In this document: piece after piece, positions 1 through 8,607 of the stretch
Numbering within the stretch: the stretch's first letter is position 1
How the letters are laid out: every line of letters begins with the position of its first letter
DNA from: Parabacteroides sp. PF5-9
GTDB taxonomy: Bacteria > Bacteroidota > Bacteroidia > Bacteroidales > Tannerellaceae
Length of the DNA stretch: 64,000 bases
Assembly (NCBI RefSeq): GCF_029893105.1
Contig: NZ_JARXWG010000006.1
Coordinates: 83,142-147,141, forward strand
Reading direction: 5' to 3'
The notes under the pieces: generated by a model
Told to the model about the DNA's origin: nothing
The model's input: the letters and a program-made list of their open reading frames with translations, nothing else
The model's database searches: none
Program-made: the position numbers and the translations under genes

Positions 1-682
1 ATAACTCATTCTGACGCTAAACCATTAAAACATAAGATTATAGAAAGAAAACTCCCAGACAGCCACTAAAAACAAAGCGTTGACTTTGCTTTACATTCAC
101 CTTACACGTAGGCAATGTTTGTAAGCCTTTGCAACGCTTTAGCTTTACACGGCATTAAATTCGGCCTCTTTTTCTTTGATAGAACAATAGGATAATCATT
201 AACAAAAGCTCATTACAAGCCATTTGCAGCCTCTTAGATGGGTTTGTAATGGCTTGTTTGTTTTGTAGTCTTTGAACGCTATTAAAAGGTTATATAAACG
301 CCCTTTATTTAACGTTTGAATGTTTGTCTAATATGGTCGGGAATTGTTAAAAGTGAAGTTTGGGGGTACACATGGAGGGGCGTTTGGAGGGGCATAAAAA
401 TTAAAAATAAAAACCAAATGTTGAGAGTGGAGGGGCGTTTGGGGGGGCACTTTTAACATTGTTTTTTGTGCATTGAATAGGGGCAATGGATTTTTCTCTG
501 GCAATTTAGATATATTTTTTCAATATTGAGGGGTAGAAACGACCATGATAAACGCCATTTTTTGAGGTGTTTCCAACGAGCGCAAACCTTTATAAATCCC
601 ACAAAGTGGAGAAAAACAAGCTCTTAAATCCTCCTTTTTTGTGCGTGTGCATCTTTGGGTCGCTATTTGTGCAAACTTAGTG
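1..682. other. AT-rich region without a convincing gene
   Basis: No frame in this stretch gives a credible protein. It holds an inverted repeat, ACAAGCCATT at 215-224 facing AATGGCTTGT at 247-256 and followed by a T-rich stretch, which could be a terminator for a gene lying left of the window. It also holds two direct copies of TGGAGGGGCGTTTGG at 373 and 428, 55 bp apart, each followed by a second G-rich GGGGC run. The prophage left end might conceivably lie in here, but the end sites favour a position near 1.08 kb. Confidence 0.5.
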
Positions 683-1037
683 TTATCGAACTTTCTTTAA
701 TTCTAATGTTTTTGAATCTACTTCTAAGTACATTGTTTCGTTCTCAATATAACCAGTTGCATAAATCCCACTACCACTCACAAGCGATATTGTAATATTG
801 GGGTGTTTGTACTCGTACTTTCTTATCGTTGGCACCGGATCACTAATATCTGTTTTTCCATTGCACGGTACATTTATTATCCACTGCAAAATAAAAAGTG
901 TACGACTGGTAGTCATTTATATCTTGATGCCAACATGAGCCTGCTAAGTCATCTTTAAAAGTATCATCTTTGTCATCACTACATCCTAAAAAAATAAAGA
1001 CCATAGAAAGGAGGAGTGTATACTTTATTAATCTCAT
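683..1037 (-). pseudogene. Small lipoprotein gene broken by a frameshift
   Basis: Reading leftward from 1037 there is a lipoprotein signal peptide (MRLIKYTLLLSMVFIFLGC, lipobox FLGC) followed by an acidic linker and the start of a beta-rich domain. The frame stops at 843. The neighbouring frame continues the same kind of domain down to 683 (KHPNITISLVSGSGIYATGY, then TMYLEVDSKTLELKK). Removing one A from the A5 tract near 853-857 would join both into one protein of about 118 residues ending in a pattern typical of Bacteroidales META/lipocalin-like lipoproteins. It is either a real pseudogene or a homopolymer sequencing error. It probably belongs to the host and lies just outside the prophage, but it could be phage cargo. 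Confidence 0.6.
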
Positions 1038-1109
1038 AATGTTTATATTTTATAATTGTTTTTTTTGATTAATATTTAGGAGTGATTTGTAGTTTGCCAA
1101 ACGCATAGA

Positions 1110-1517
1110 CTACACGACATCGGCAACCCCGGCAGCCTCTGCATCCGGACGGCCAAATTTTTGATCTTTTTTCAAATGTTCAATTTCATTTTTTAACTTT
1201 CCAATTTCCTCGGCCTGCTGGCTGATTTTATTGAGTAGTTTATCTTCCAAACCTGGACTTATTTCTTCTTTTAGTCTTATTTGTTTATGCGAAACTACCA
1301 TATCGCCTTTTCCTTTTATAAGCCATTCCAGTGAAATATCCGGGAATGTGGCGATAAATTTCGCCATTATATCTTCCGTTATTCCCGTTTTTGACTCTAA
1401 AGTTCCACGAGAAACGCCTATTTGTGAGTAAAAATCACGTTTGCTAATGCCCAAAGTTGCAGCAAATTCCAAAATTCTTTGCTTAATTGGCGAAATATAT
1501 TGCTCTTTTTCTTGCAT
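1110..1517 (-). CDS. Prophage repressor, HTH plus coiled coil
   Basis: The 135-residue protein has an N-terminal helix-turn-helix (about residues 10-45, with the recognition part SKRDFYSQIGVSRGTLESK) and a C-terminal heptad-rich coiled coil (about 90-118). It has no LexA-type peptidase domain, so induction would not be by self-cleavage. It is divergent from the early operon starting at 1645, the standard lysogeny switch layout of transposable phages. A promoter match reading leftward (TTG, 19 nt, TATATTTG) lies at 1570-1600, and a perfect palindrome overlaps its transcription start, suggesting autoregulation. The role is inferred from domain and position. Confidence 0.75.
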   Translation of the reverse strand: MQEKEQYISPIKQRILEFAATLGISKRDFYSQIGVSRGTLESKTGITEDIMAKFIATFPDISLEWLIKGKGDMVVSHKQIRLKEEISPGLEDKLLNKISQQAEEIGKLKNEIEHLKKDQKFGRPDAEAAGVADVV

Positions 1518-1548
1518 GATGGCGAAATCGTTTGTAATATTGCATCAT

Positions 1549-1563
1549 CTTAACAGTGTTAAG
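1549..1563. promoter_or_regulatory. Palindromic operator in the lysogeny switch
   Basis: CTTAACAGTGTTAAG is a perfect 7+1+7 palindrome between the divergent repressor and early genes. It lies just downstream of the leftward -7 box, where a bound repressor would block transcription. TTGCATGAT (1513-1521) and TTGCATCAT (1540-1548) form a looser direct repeat beside it. Confidence 0.5.
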
Positions 1564-1568
1564 CGGCT

Positions 1569-1601
1569 CCAAATATAAAAAAAAGGAGTTAAGAGGCAAT
1601 G
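1569..1601 (-). promoter_or_regulatory. Repressor promoter
   Basis: On the minus strand the sequence reads TTG, a 19-nt spacer, then TATATTTG, an exact match to the Bacteroidales -7 element TAnnTTTG. It points at the repressor gene starting at 1517. Confidence 0.5.
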
Positions 1602-1644
1602 GAATTATCCAGAACTTAATAAAACAGAAACTTAAATTTTCAAT

Positions 1645-2046
1645 ATGGATAGGCAAATTATTTTATCAGACGAGAAAAAGAGAGAAATAACGGATACGTT
1701 TGGCTACTCTCGGCAGACGGTTTGGGCAGCTTTGCATTATAAAACCAAAAGCCCGGTCGCAAACATGATAAGAAAGGCAGCCCTCGAACGTGGCGGCATC
1801 CTTATTGGTGAAACGAAATGCCCGGACGGCATTACCCCGCATTTTGAAACTGTATTTCATACGGCCGAAAATCTAATGGTGCAAACCTTTTCCGACCGCG
1901 TTAAGCTCGTCGCGGATTTAACTACCGGACTCGTAACAGTGTACACAGACGAGGAGGTCGTGGACACATACGACAACCCGCAAATTACGGAGCTATCGGC
2001 CATACAGCAAAATGTACAACACTTAGCCAACCAATTTACGAACTAA
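1645..2046 (+). CDS. Early regulator with N-terminal HTH (Ner-like position)
   Basis: This 133-residue protein opens the early operon, immediately upstream of the transposase. Residues about 12-50 (EITDTFGYSRQTVWAALHY, then a helix with AALERGG) look like a helix-turn-helix that binds DNA. The rest is a small mixed domain (LMVQTFSDRVKLVADLTTG) that I do not recognise. By position it corresponds to Ner of Mu, a second repressor that shuts off early transcription, but the fold of the C-terminal half differs from Ner and the function is inference. Confidence 0.6.
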   Translation: MDRQIILSDEKKREITDTFGYSRQTVWAALHYKTKSPVANMIRKAALERGGILIGETKCPDGITPHFETVFHTAENLMVQTFSDRVKLVADLTTGLVTVYTDEEVVDTYDNPQITELSAIQQNVQHLANQFTN

Positions 2047-2066
2047 TCCCGACCGAGTGGCTATGC

Positions 2067-2087
2067 CGGGCGGCTCGACTCCGCCCG
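2067..2087 (+). other. GC-rich hairpin before the transposase
   Basis: CGGGCGG and CCGCCCG flank a 7-nt loop, forming a 7-bp stem between the regulator stop and the transposase start at 2114. There is no T tract, so it is not an obvious terminator; it could tune transposase translation or mRNA decay. Confidence 0.35.
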
Positions 2088-2113
2088 CGGGAGCAATTAT
2101 AAAAATTATCGCT

Positions 2114-4153
2114 ATGGAATACCATAAAAGATTTATTTGTGTGACAGTGGAGGAGCTAACCCGGAAAGACGACGGCGAGGCAATAATGAGCTTTGAGAAT
2201 TATAAAACTTTAGTCAAGCGCAACAGGGCAACCGTAGTCCGAAAGGCTGGGGGCTTTGGCGTTTATGCTTTGATAGATTACAACTCATTGCCGGAGCGTT
2301 TTCGTATCCGCTTCGAGGAAAAGTACGGGAAGCCGGAGGAAATCCTAAAGAAACAGGCGCTTTCGGAAACATTAATAGAGGATACCAAAGCCCGCGAATA
2401 CTTCGCAGACTATCGTTTACCGGACGGGACATATTTACCCACGGACAAAATAGACGAATACACCATAAACGCCTCCGTCCTAAACGAAATTATAAAAATA
2501 GAGAACAACCGGGAGTCGCTCCGTAAAGCTCTCGGAGGTAAAGCCGGAAGCGTAAGACAGTCGATTATAAACACAGTGGAAAAATTCCGGGATTATCCCG
2601 GCCATACTTTACCCGGAAGCTGGGCGAGGTTACAACAAAAGATAAAAGATTATAGGGATACGGGCTATTTTGCCCTTGTTTCCGGCCGTTTAGGTAATGA
2701 GAACGCCATAAAGATAACAGAGGAGGTCGGACGCCAGATAATCGCCCTAAAACGCTCCAAAGTTCCCGTATATACAAACGACCAGATATTCCATGAGATT
2801 AACCGGATAGCTGTTAGTCGGGAATGGAAACCGCTAAAAAGCATTAATTCGCTCGTTCAGTTCCTAAACCGCCCGGATATTCAGCCGATGTGGTACGACG
2901 CCGTCCACGGTGAGCTGGCCGCAAAGATGCGGTTTGCTCGTAAGAATAAAACCGAAATGCCAACTATGCGCGACGCCCTTTGGTATGGTGACGGAACAAA
3001 GTTAAATCTTTATTACAAGGCTTACGACGAGAACGGCCGCCCTGTTATGCGCACAACGCAAGTTTACGAGGTTATGGACGCATTTAGCGAGGTTTTCCTC
3101 GGTTACTATATCAGTGATACCGAAAACTACATAGCTCAATACAATGCCTTTAGAATGGCCGTGGAGACTGCCGGTTGTCGTCCTTTTGAAATTGTTACAG
3201 ACGGACAGGGCGGCCACAAAAAACTGGAGTCTATGCAATTTTTTGAGCGCATAACCCGCGTAAGCCGTAGAACAGCGCCACATAACCCGCCCAGTAAGAC
3301 AATAGAGCAGATTTTCGGCCGTTTCCAGTCGCAAGTTTTACACCAAGACTGGCGCTTTACAGGTCAAAATATAACAGCCAGAAAGCCCTCCAGCCGTCCG
3401 AACCTCGAATTTATCGAAGCTAACACGGAATTTCTTTATACGCTGGACGAATTAAAAGAGGCTTACGCCAGCTACCGCGAGCAGTGGAACATGGGGAAAC
3501 ACCCGGTAACTAAACGCCCGCGCATGGAAATGTATAAAGAGTCCACAAACCCGGAATTACAACCCCTTATTTTTTCCGACATGGTGGATATTTTCTGGAA
3601 AGCAACCGAAAAACCAAGCTATTTCACCGCCAGCGGCATAACTATACAAGTTGACAATAAGGAATTTACATACGAGGTTTACGACAACGACGGTATGCCG
3701 GATTTGGTTTTCCGCAAAAGAAACACCTACCGTCAATTCCATGTTAAATATGACCCGCTCGACATGAGTTCCGTCCGGCTCTATACGGAGGATAAAAACG
3801 GCCTTCGTTTCGTTGCTACGGCCTACCCGTATTATGTAACCCGGAGAGCCATACAGGAACAACAGCCCGGAGATATGGCATTCCTCCAGAAAATAAACGA
3901 GAATATCAAACAGGAACGCATAAGCCACCAACTGGACATGGCCGCCCTCGAAATGGAGCACGGCGTAGCTCCAGAGCAACACGGTTTAAACCGTCCACGC
4001 ATAAAGGGGATAAAAACAGAGGCAACCGACGATTATATGGACAAAAGCCAGAAGAAAAAAAGGCGAGAGCCGGCGGCCGTTAGCGTCGGACTTATCCATA
4101 AGGCTTTAAGCAATACAACACACGACCAAGTTTTAGCATACGATAAATTTTAA
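2114..4153 (+). CDS. MuA-like DDE transposase
   Basis: This is the transposase that joins phage ends to target DNA for integration and replicative transposition. With the start at 2114 it is 679 residues, close to MuA (663). An N-terminal DNA-binding part (about 1-100) precedes the RNase H-fold core with the catalytic triad D293 (WYGDGTKLN), D363 (EIVTDGQGG) and E398 (KTIEQIFGRF), spacing D-70-D-35-E. A C-terminal beta-barrel and basic tail (KKKRREP) follow. An in-frame ATG at 2057 adds 19 residues (AMPGGSTPPAGA) that overlap a GC hairpin and look non-coding, so 2114 is preferred. MuB-like ATPase follows 12 bp downstream. Confidence 0.93.
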   Translation: MEYHKRFICVTVEELTRKDDGEAIMSFENYKTLVKRNRATVVRKAGGFGVYALIDYNSLPERFRIRFEEKYGKPEEILKKQALSETLIEDTKAREYFADYRLPDGTYLPTDKIDEYTINASVLNEIIKIENNRESLRKALGGKAGSVRQSIINTVEKFRDYPGHTLPGSWARLQQKIKDYRDTGYFALVSGRLGNENAIKITEEVGRQIIALKRSKVPVYTNDQIFHEINRIAVSREWKPLKSINSLVQFLNRPDIQPMWYDAVHGELAAKMRFARKNKTEMPTMRDALWYGDGTKLNLYYKAYDENGRPVMRTTQVYEVMDAFSEVFLGYYISDTENYIAQYNAFRMAVETAGCRPFEIVTDGQGGHKKLESMQFFERITRVSRRTAPHNPPSKTIEQIFGRFQSQVLHQDWRFTGQNITARKPSSRPNLEFIEANTEFLYTLDELKEAYASYREQWNMGKHPVTKRPRMEMYKESTNPELQPLIFSDMVDIFWKATEKPSYFTASGITIQVDNKEFTYEVYDNDGMPDLVFRKRNTYRQFHVKYDPLDMSSVRLYTEDKNGLRFVATAYPYYVTRRAIQEQQPGDMAFLQKINENIKQERISHQLDMAALEMEHGVAPEQHGLNRPRIKGIKTEATDDYMDKSQKKKRREPAAVSVGLIHKALSNTTHDQVLAYDKF

Positions 4154-4165
4154 AACGTTACAATT

Positions 4166-5041
4166 ATGGCAATTACAGCAGAATATAAGCACGAAGTACA
4201 CGAACTGTTAAAAAAATACGTCGACCGTTACGACAGTATCAACAGGGCGGCCGAAAGTTTAAACAACGTAAGCGGCTCCACTATCCGTACCATTTTCCGG
4301 GGTGGCGAATATCCCAATATTTCAGAGGCGATGTGGCGTAGTATCTACAAACAAGTTTCCGGTGAAGAACAGAACGGCACGGTCTTAATTGAAACGACAG
4401 CAAGTAAAGACATTTTATTTTGCATGGAGGTTGTGCAAAAAACAAAGGGCTTTACGTGGATTATCTCCCCGGCGGGCTCCGGCAAAAGCGTTTCCTCGGA
4501 GATAATGAAAAGCCGTAAAAATGTCTTTTATGTCCTATGTGACGAGGATATGGCAAAGAGTGATTTTGCACAGGAAATGGCAAGAGCCGTCGGCCTCCGG
4601 GTTAATACACAGAAGAAAGCACGGGCGATAATTTTAGACGTCGTACAGGAAATTTCAGAACTGGAGGACGTGCTGTTTATATTCGACGAAGGCGACAAGC
4701 TAAACGATAAGATAATCCATTATTTCATTACCATTTATAACCATTTGAAAGGTAAGGCGGGCGTTGTTTTTTGCTCTACGGATTATATGGAAAAAAGGAT
4801 GAAAAACGGCCTCAAATTTAATAAAAGAGGTTTCCAAGAGCTTTGGAGCCGTATCGGCCGCAAGTTCTACCATGCTGAGAAAAACACCCCTTACGACGTG
4901 GAAAACCTTTGCAGAGCCAATGCGGTAACAAGTCGCCGGGATATTGACGTAGTAGTTAAAGAAACGATTGCGGCGGATATGGATTTAAGGAGGGCGGACA
5001 TTAAAATCAAAGCTATAAATCTCTCCAAACTCTCTGCATGA
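4166..5041 (+). CDS. MuB-like target-selection AAA+ ATPase
   Basis: The 291-residue protein is the partner of the transposase, expected to bind target DNA in an ATP-dependent way and deliver it to the transpososome, giving target immunity. An N-terminal HTH (about residues 20-60, NNVSGSTIRTIFRGGEYPN) precedes the ATPase domain with Walker A SPAGSGKS (K107) and Walker B VLFIFDEGD (D174). Length and order match MuB (312 residues). Its stop overlaps the next start by 4 bp (ATGA), so the two are translationally coupled. Confidence 0.9.
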   Translation: MAITAEYKHEVHELLKKYVDRYDSINRAAESLNNVSGSTIRTIFRGGEYPNISEAMWRSIYKQVSGEEQNGTVLIETTASKDILFCMEVVQKTKGFTWIISPAGSGKSVSSEIMKSRKNVFYVLCDEDMAKSDFAQEMARAVGLRVNTQKKARAIILDVVQEISELEDVLFIFDEGDKLNDKIIHYFITIYNHLKGKAGVVFCSTDYMEKRMKNGLKFNKRGFQELWSRIGRKFYHAEKNTPYDVENLCRANAVTSRRDIDVVVKETIAADMDLRRADIKIKAINLSKLSA

Positions 5042-5679
5042 AACGCGCTTATTCTCCAATAGAAATACTAAAGATGAAAAAGGAAACCTTTCCTTTTTCC
5101 GATGAATGGATGCAGGCTTTCAGCACTCCAGAGCGCACGGGGGTATGGTTTATTTGGGGAAATTCCGGGAACGGCAAATCCAGCTTTGTAATGCAGTTGT
5201 GCGCAGAGCTCGGACAGTATGAAAAGATAATATACAACAGCCTGGAGGAGGGAACCTGTTTAACGATGCAGAATACTATACGCAATTTCAACATGCAGGC
5301 TTTAAATAAGCGGCTCCAGCTCGTCGATTGCGAACCGATGGACGAGTTTAGCGAAAGGCTGTCCCGGCACAAAGCCCCAAAGATCGCCATAATAGACAGT
5401 TTCCAATATACACAAATGTCGTACCGCTCATATATCCAGTTTAAGGAGCGCCACAGAAACAAGCTATTGATATTCATAAGCCACGCTGACGGTGGGAGTC
5501 CCTCCGGGCGGAGCGCTAAAAGCGTCATGTATGACGCCGGGCTTAAAATCTGGGTACAGGGATATAGAGCTTTTAGTAAAGGCCGGTACATAGGCGAAAC
5601 GGGCTACTTTGATATATGGCCGGAAAGAGCCCAGTTGTACTGGGGAGAAACAGGAACCAATATAAAAAAAAATATATGA
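5038..5679 (+). CDS. RecA-like P-loop ATPase of the early operon
   Basis: This 213-residue protein has Walker A GNSGNGKSS (K47) and a Walker B strand KIAIIDSFQ near residue 120, followed by a sensor-like strand LLIFISHADGG. That layout is RecA/DnaB-type rather than AAA+. It is coupled to the MuB-like gene (ATGA overlap) and to the HAD gene downstream, so it probably acts in phage DNA replication or recombination. A more specific role cannot be read from the sequence. Confidence 0.7.
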   Translation: MKRAYSPIEILKMKKETFPFSDEWMQAFSTPERTGVWFIWGNSGNGKSSFVMQLCAELGQYEKIIYNSLEEGTCLTMQNTIRNFNMQALNKRLQLVDCEPMDEFSERLSRHKAPKIAIIDSFQYTQMSYRSYIQFKERHRNKLLIFISHADGGSPSGRSAKSVMYDAGLKIWVQGYRAFSKGRYIGETGYFDIWPERAQLYWGETGTNIKKNI

Positions 5680-6056
5680 TTATCGCAGTTGATTTTGACG
5701 GAACGCTCCATACCGGCCAGTGGCCGAGTATAGGCATACCCAAGCCGTATGCCGTGGATGCAATGAACAGGCTAAAGAAAGACGGACATTATTTAATTAT
5801 TTGGACGTGCCGGACTGGTGACAATCTAACGGAGGCTATTAACTGGCTACTTGCCAATAATATTCCCTTTGATAGAGTAAACGACCATAACCCGGAGGAA
5901 ATAAGGCTTTACGGCACAAACGCCCGTAAAGTACATGCTCACCTTTATATCGACGATAAGCAGCTCGGCGGCCTTCCGCTCTGGGATGAAATCTACGATA
6001 TTATAAAACAGGTGGACGACGAATATAAAGCGTTACACCATGAAAAAAAACAATGA
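5676..6056 (+). CDS. HAD-family hydrolase
   Basis: The start at 5676 overlaps the previous stop (ATGA) and gives a protein that begins directly with HAD motif I, MIIAVDFDGTLHTG (nucleophile D6, acid D8). Motif II is in the LIIWTCRTGD strand and the metal-binding motif IV in HLYIDDKQ. At 126 residues it is a minimal HAD core without a large cap. An in-frame ATG at 5616 lies inside the upstream gene and is unlikely. Phages often carry such small phosphatases near replication genes for nucleotide or DNA-end metabolism; the substrate is unknown. Confidence 0.75.
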   Translation: MIIAVDFDGTLHTGQWPSIGIPKPYAVDAMNRLKKDGHYLIIWTCRTGDNLTEAINWLLANNIPFDRVNDHNPEEIRLYGTNARKVHAHLYIDDKQLGGLPLWDEIYDIIKQVDDEYKALHHEKKQ

Positions 6057-6234
6057 GCACCATTGTATCCTCTACCGGTTGAGAAAGCAGGGTTTAAGGA
6101 TTGATACAACGCAGAAAATAATTTATTACGAGTATGCCAATCCGGAGCAAGAAAAGAAAATGAAAAGTAGGAGCGTAAAGCGCTTATGTAATGAGTTTGG
6201 ATTTGCAAGACAATCAGAAATACCAACATTATGA
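6040..6234 (+). CDS. Small basic hypothetical protein
   Basis: A 64-residue lysine/arginine-rich protein overlapping the HAD gene end by 17 bp and touching the next start (ATGA). It contains KSRSVKRLCNEFGFARQ, a short helix-turn-helix-like stretch. I do not recognise the family. The tight operon packing on both sides supports it being real. Confidence 0.5.
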   Translation: MKKNNEHHCILYRLRKQGLRIDTTQKIIYYEYANPEQEKKMKSRSVKRLCNEFGFARQSEIPTL

Positions 6235-6566
6235 GCAATATAACATTTGAATATGCTATCAATTTCGAGGAGAACGAGAGTAGGTTTGACGCGGTAAAGG
6301 CTTCATTAGGTGAAAGCGTTTTATTCTTTTCTCAAAATACACCCTTACAGTTCTTTTGTTGCGATTTAATGTGTGAATTAATGGACTTACACACGGCTAT
6401 TTTAAAAGGTGAAAGGGGCGACTATGTTTACAATTCCGCATTGAGCAAAATAGAGGAATTTAAAGCCGTTAAGGCGGAATATTTAAAGAGTGACGTCGTG
6501 GAGAAAATGCAGTCACTCTCGAAAGAAATAACCCGTAAAAAAATCGGAGAAAATGGAAGAAAATAA
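6231..6566 (+). CDS. Hypothetical early phage protein
   Basis: 111 residues, mostly helical by composition, with no motif I recognise. The start overlaps the preceding stop (ATGA) and the end overlaps the next gene by 14 bp. It ends in a lysine-rich tail (SKEITRKKIGENGRK). The function is unknown; membership of the early operon is clear. Confidence 0.55.
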   Translation: MSNITFEYAINFEENESRFDAVKASLGESVLFFSQNTPLQFFCCDLMCELMDLHTAILKGERGDYVYNSALSKIEEFKAVKAEYLKSDVVEKMQSLSKEITRKKIGENGRK

Positions 6567-7005
6567 AGATTTGGTAACACTCACAAAAGAGGAAGCCTGC
6601 AAAAGTAGTAATTCGATGCTTACGAACCTCTATTATACCACAAAGCCGGAAAGTTTAGATATGCCCCTATTGGACTTTGTTTTAACAAATGCTTTCGGAA
6701 ATGGCGCCTTTTGGTATAAGGAGCAAAACAAAACCCAGTTAAAAGAGATTGAGGCCAAAGGCTTAAACGCCGGTATATGGCTCGCTATAACTGAAATTGC
6801 GTTTAATCGCGGCTACAATGGACTAATAGAGGACATAATTAAGGCCGTCGGCTTCACTTACGACGAATGTCTGGAGCTTATGGAGTCCTCCGGGTGTAAT
6901 AATGAGATTTTACAGCCTATTGTAAACTCTATTTTCAATGTCGAGGAGGAAGTCCTTTCGTGTGACTTTCCAGAGGACGTAGAAATTTATCTAACAACCC
7001 CCTAA
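6553..7005 (+). CDS. Hypothetical acidic early phage protein
   Basis: 150 residues, acidic and predicted helical, with two cysteines in a CNNEI context and a C-terminal DFPEDVEIYL stretch. There is no recognised domain. It overlaps its upstream neighbour and lies 11 bp before the GemA-like gene, so it is part of the early transcript. Confidence 0.55.
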   Translation: MEENKDLVTLTKEEACKSSNSMLTNLYYTTKPESLDMPLLDFVLTNAFGNGAFWYKEQNKTQLKEIEAKGLNAGIWLAITEIAFNRGYNGLIEDIIKAVGFTYDECLELMESSGCNNEILQPIVNSIFNVEEEVLSCDFPEDVEIYLTTP

Positions 7006-7016
7006 TAACTAACATT

Positions 7017-7529
7017 ATGGCTAAAGTTAAAAATTTTGCCCGCTTTTATGTCCTGTTTTCTAAAATGCAGGGTAACGACGACGACATGAAAAAAGGACTT
7101 GTTATGGATTTTACCGGCGGGCGTACCGATTCACTCCGGCAAATGACACAAGAGGAGTATAATCTTATGTGTAATTCTCTGGAGGCTCAACAAATCGTTA
7201 AAAAAACGACTGTTTCTAATGGCGATATAAAACGGTTACGATCGTCTGTTTTGCACCGTCTCCAAACTCTGGGGGTTAATACTGCCGACTGGAAAGCAGT
7301 CGATAAGTTTTGCCTAAACAAGCGCATTGCCGGAAAGAAGTTTTACAACCTGACAGCCGCGGAACTAAACGCGTTAATCCCAAAGCTGGAGGCTATCGCC
7401 CGCAAACCGTCCAAAACAGACGAGCGACTTGTGTCCATTATTCGGGAACCGTCGCCGGCTCTGGTGTACTACATTGATGAACATTTGCAAAAGTATGTGC
7501 GCAATATACCTTCTCCCTCATTGAATTGA
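7017..7529 (+). CDS. GemA/gp16-like early regulator
   Basis: The 170-residue protein resembles the Mu gp16/GemA (DUF1018) group: a short N-terminal extension, a region reading RQMTQEEYNLMCNSLE, and a C-terminal helical part IKRLRSSVLHRLQTLGV followed by KFCLNKRIAGKKFYNLTAAE and a closing leucine-rich helix. GemA-type proteins of transposable phages modulate host gene expression and replication. The position in the middle of the early operon fits. The match is by pattern only and is moderate. Confidence 0.45.
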   Translation: MAKVKNFARFYVLFSKMQGNDDDMKKGLVMDFTGGRTDSLRQMTQEEYNLMCNSLEAQQIVKKTTVSNGDIKRLRSSVLHRLQTLGVNTADWKAVDKFCLNKRIAGKKFYNLTAAELNALIPKLEAIARKPSKTDERLVSIIREPSPALVYYIDEHLQKYVRNIPSPSLN

Positions 7530-7550
7530 TTAATAGTAAAACGTTGTCTT

Positions 7551-8444
7551 ATGAAAGAAAATAAACTTATATCAAATACTCATTTTCCCAAATGGTTACT
7601 GGACTTCTACCTACAAACTATAAACGAGTTCGGGTTTGTAAATAAGTCCGAGGTTATACAATACCTTATCGAATGTTTATGGAATAAGCAAAACGGCGTG
7701 TCCAACAGTCAACCGGTTGAGAATATACTATCTTATGTAAAGAGAAAACGATGTACATTTTTTTCTCATGCCGAGCGTAGCTGGTTAGTTATACTACTTA
7801 CCCCAGAAGCATTTAAAAAAATCGACCAAATTAGGGGCTTTCCAAGTCGCGCAAGTAAGATACAGGCTTTAATTGAGGCTTTCCTTTCCTGTAAAATATC
7901 GGATAAACGATTATTGCAAAAAGAAATACACCTAAAACGCCGTTGCCTACCTTTCACACGGCGGAGGCTTGATACGTATGTACAAGACGATGCCTACAAG
8001 CAATTAAAAAGAATGGCGGCAAGATTAGAAAAAGGAGTTAATGGGCTGATTCATTTTGTTATTGATATAGTGATAAAACAGGAAGATACGGAGTTTGAAT
8101 TTTGCGATATGCCAAAAGAAGTAAAACAAACTCTTAAAGAGGTTTTACTACTCGAAGGGAGCACTCTTTCCCGGTTCAAACGACAGGAACAAATATGTAT
8201 CTATGTCAACGACGAGAATGTTAGGCAGGCCATTTCCAATATAATTTTTAAGTATGAGATACCGGGAGCAAATGAGTTTCTTAGGCGTATTATTATCTTT
8301 CTGTTAGACTCCTCCCGGCTCATTTTATCTGGGTCAGACGAATGTCCTGATAGTATTACAAGCTCCTTATTGTCACAGTACGAGAGTGACCGGTATTTAA
8401 GCCTTTCAAACAAGGACTTTTATTATAGCAAATTTAACATCTAA
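7551..8444 (+). CDS. Protein of four ribbon-helix-helix-like repeats
   Basis: 297 residues, no named family recognised. Four segments follow the same plan of a short strand, a helix starting near a proline or acidic residue, a turn, and a leucine/isoleucine-rich second helix: about residues 8-45 (TINEFGFVNKSEVIQYLIE), 78-114 (LTPEAFKKIDQIRGFPSRA), 138-175 (YVQDDAYKQLKRMAARLEK) and 212-255 (YVNDENVRQAISNIIFKYE). That plan is the one of MetJ/Arc-type DNA-binding domains, so a single chain with four RHH-like units is plausible. It could bind extended DNA sites during the early phase. Confidence 0.5.
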   Translation: MKENKLISNTHFPKWLLDFYLQTINEFGFVNKSEVIQYLIECLWNKQNGVSNSQPVENILSYVKRKRCTFFSHAERSWLVILLTPEAFKKIDQIRGFPSRASKIQALIEAFLSCKISDKRLLQKEIHLKRRCLPFTRRRLDTYVQDDAYKQLKRMAARLEKGVNGLIHFVIDIVIKQEDTEFEFCDMPKEVKQTLKEVLLLEGSTLSRFKRQEQICIYVNDENVRQAISNIIFKYEIPGANEFLRRIIIFLLDSSRLILSGSDECPDSITSSLLSQYESDRYLSLSNKDFYYSKFNI

Positions 8445-8448
8445 GACA

Positions 8449-8592
8449 ATGGTAGAGATTATTAAAGAGTTTGACGACTATGTGGTCTATATAGCAGGCA
8501 CTTTTTTCTACTCAAATAGAGATATGCGCCTTTTACTGGAGTATATGGCAAGACATGCCATAGATATTGAGGAAAGTATAAACAAAGAATAA
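8449..8592 (+). CDS. Very small hypothetical protein
   Basis: An ATG at 8449 opens a 47-residue frame, MVEIIKEFDDYVVYIAGTFF and on to a stop at 8592, filling the gap between the neighbouring early genes. Composition is protein-like (two aromatic strands, then a helix RLLLEYMARHA). It is supported only by context and reading-frame quality. Confidence 0.4.
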   Translation: MVEIIKEFDDYVVYIAGTFFYSNRDMRLLLEYMARHAIDIEESINKE

Positions 8593-8607
8593 TACAATCA
8601 ATAAGTT

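Noticed and set aside
1..69. End of a protein-coding frame entering from the left
   Set aside because: Only 22 open codons with no recognisable family; it could be chance in AT-rich DNA.
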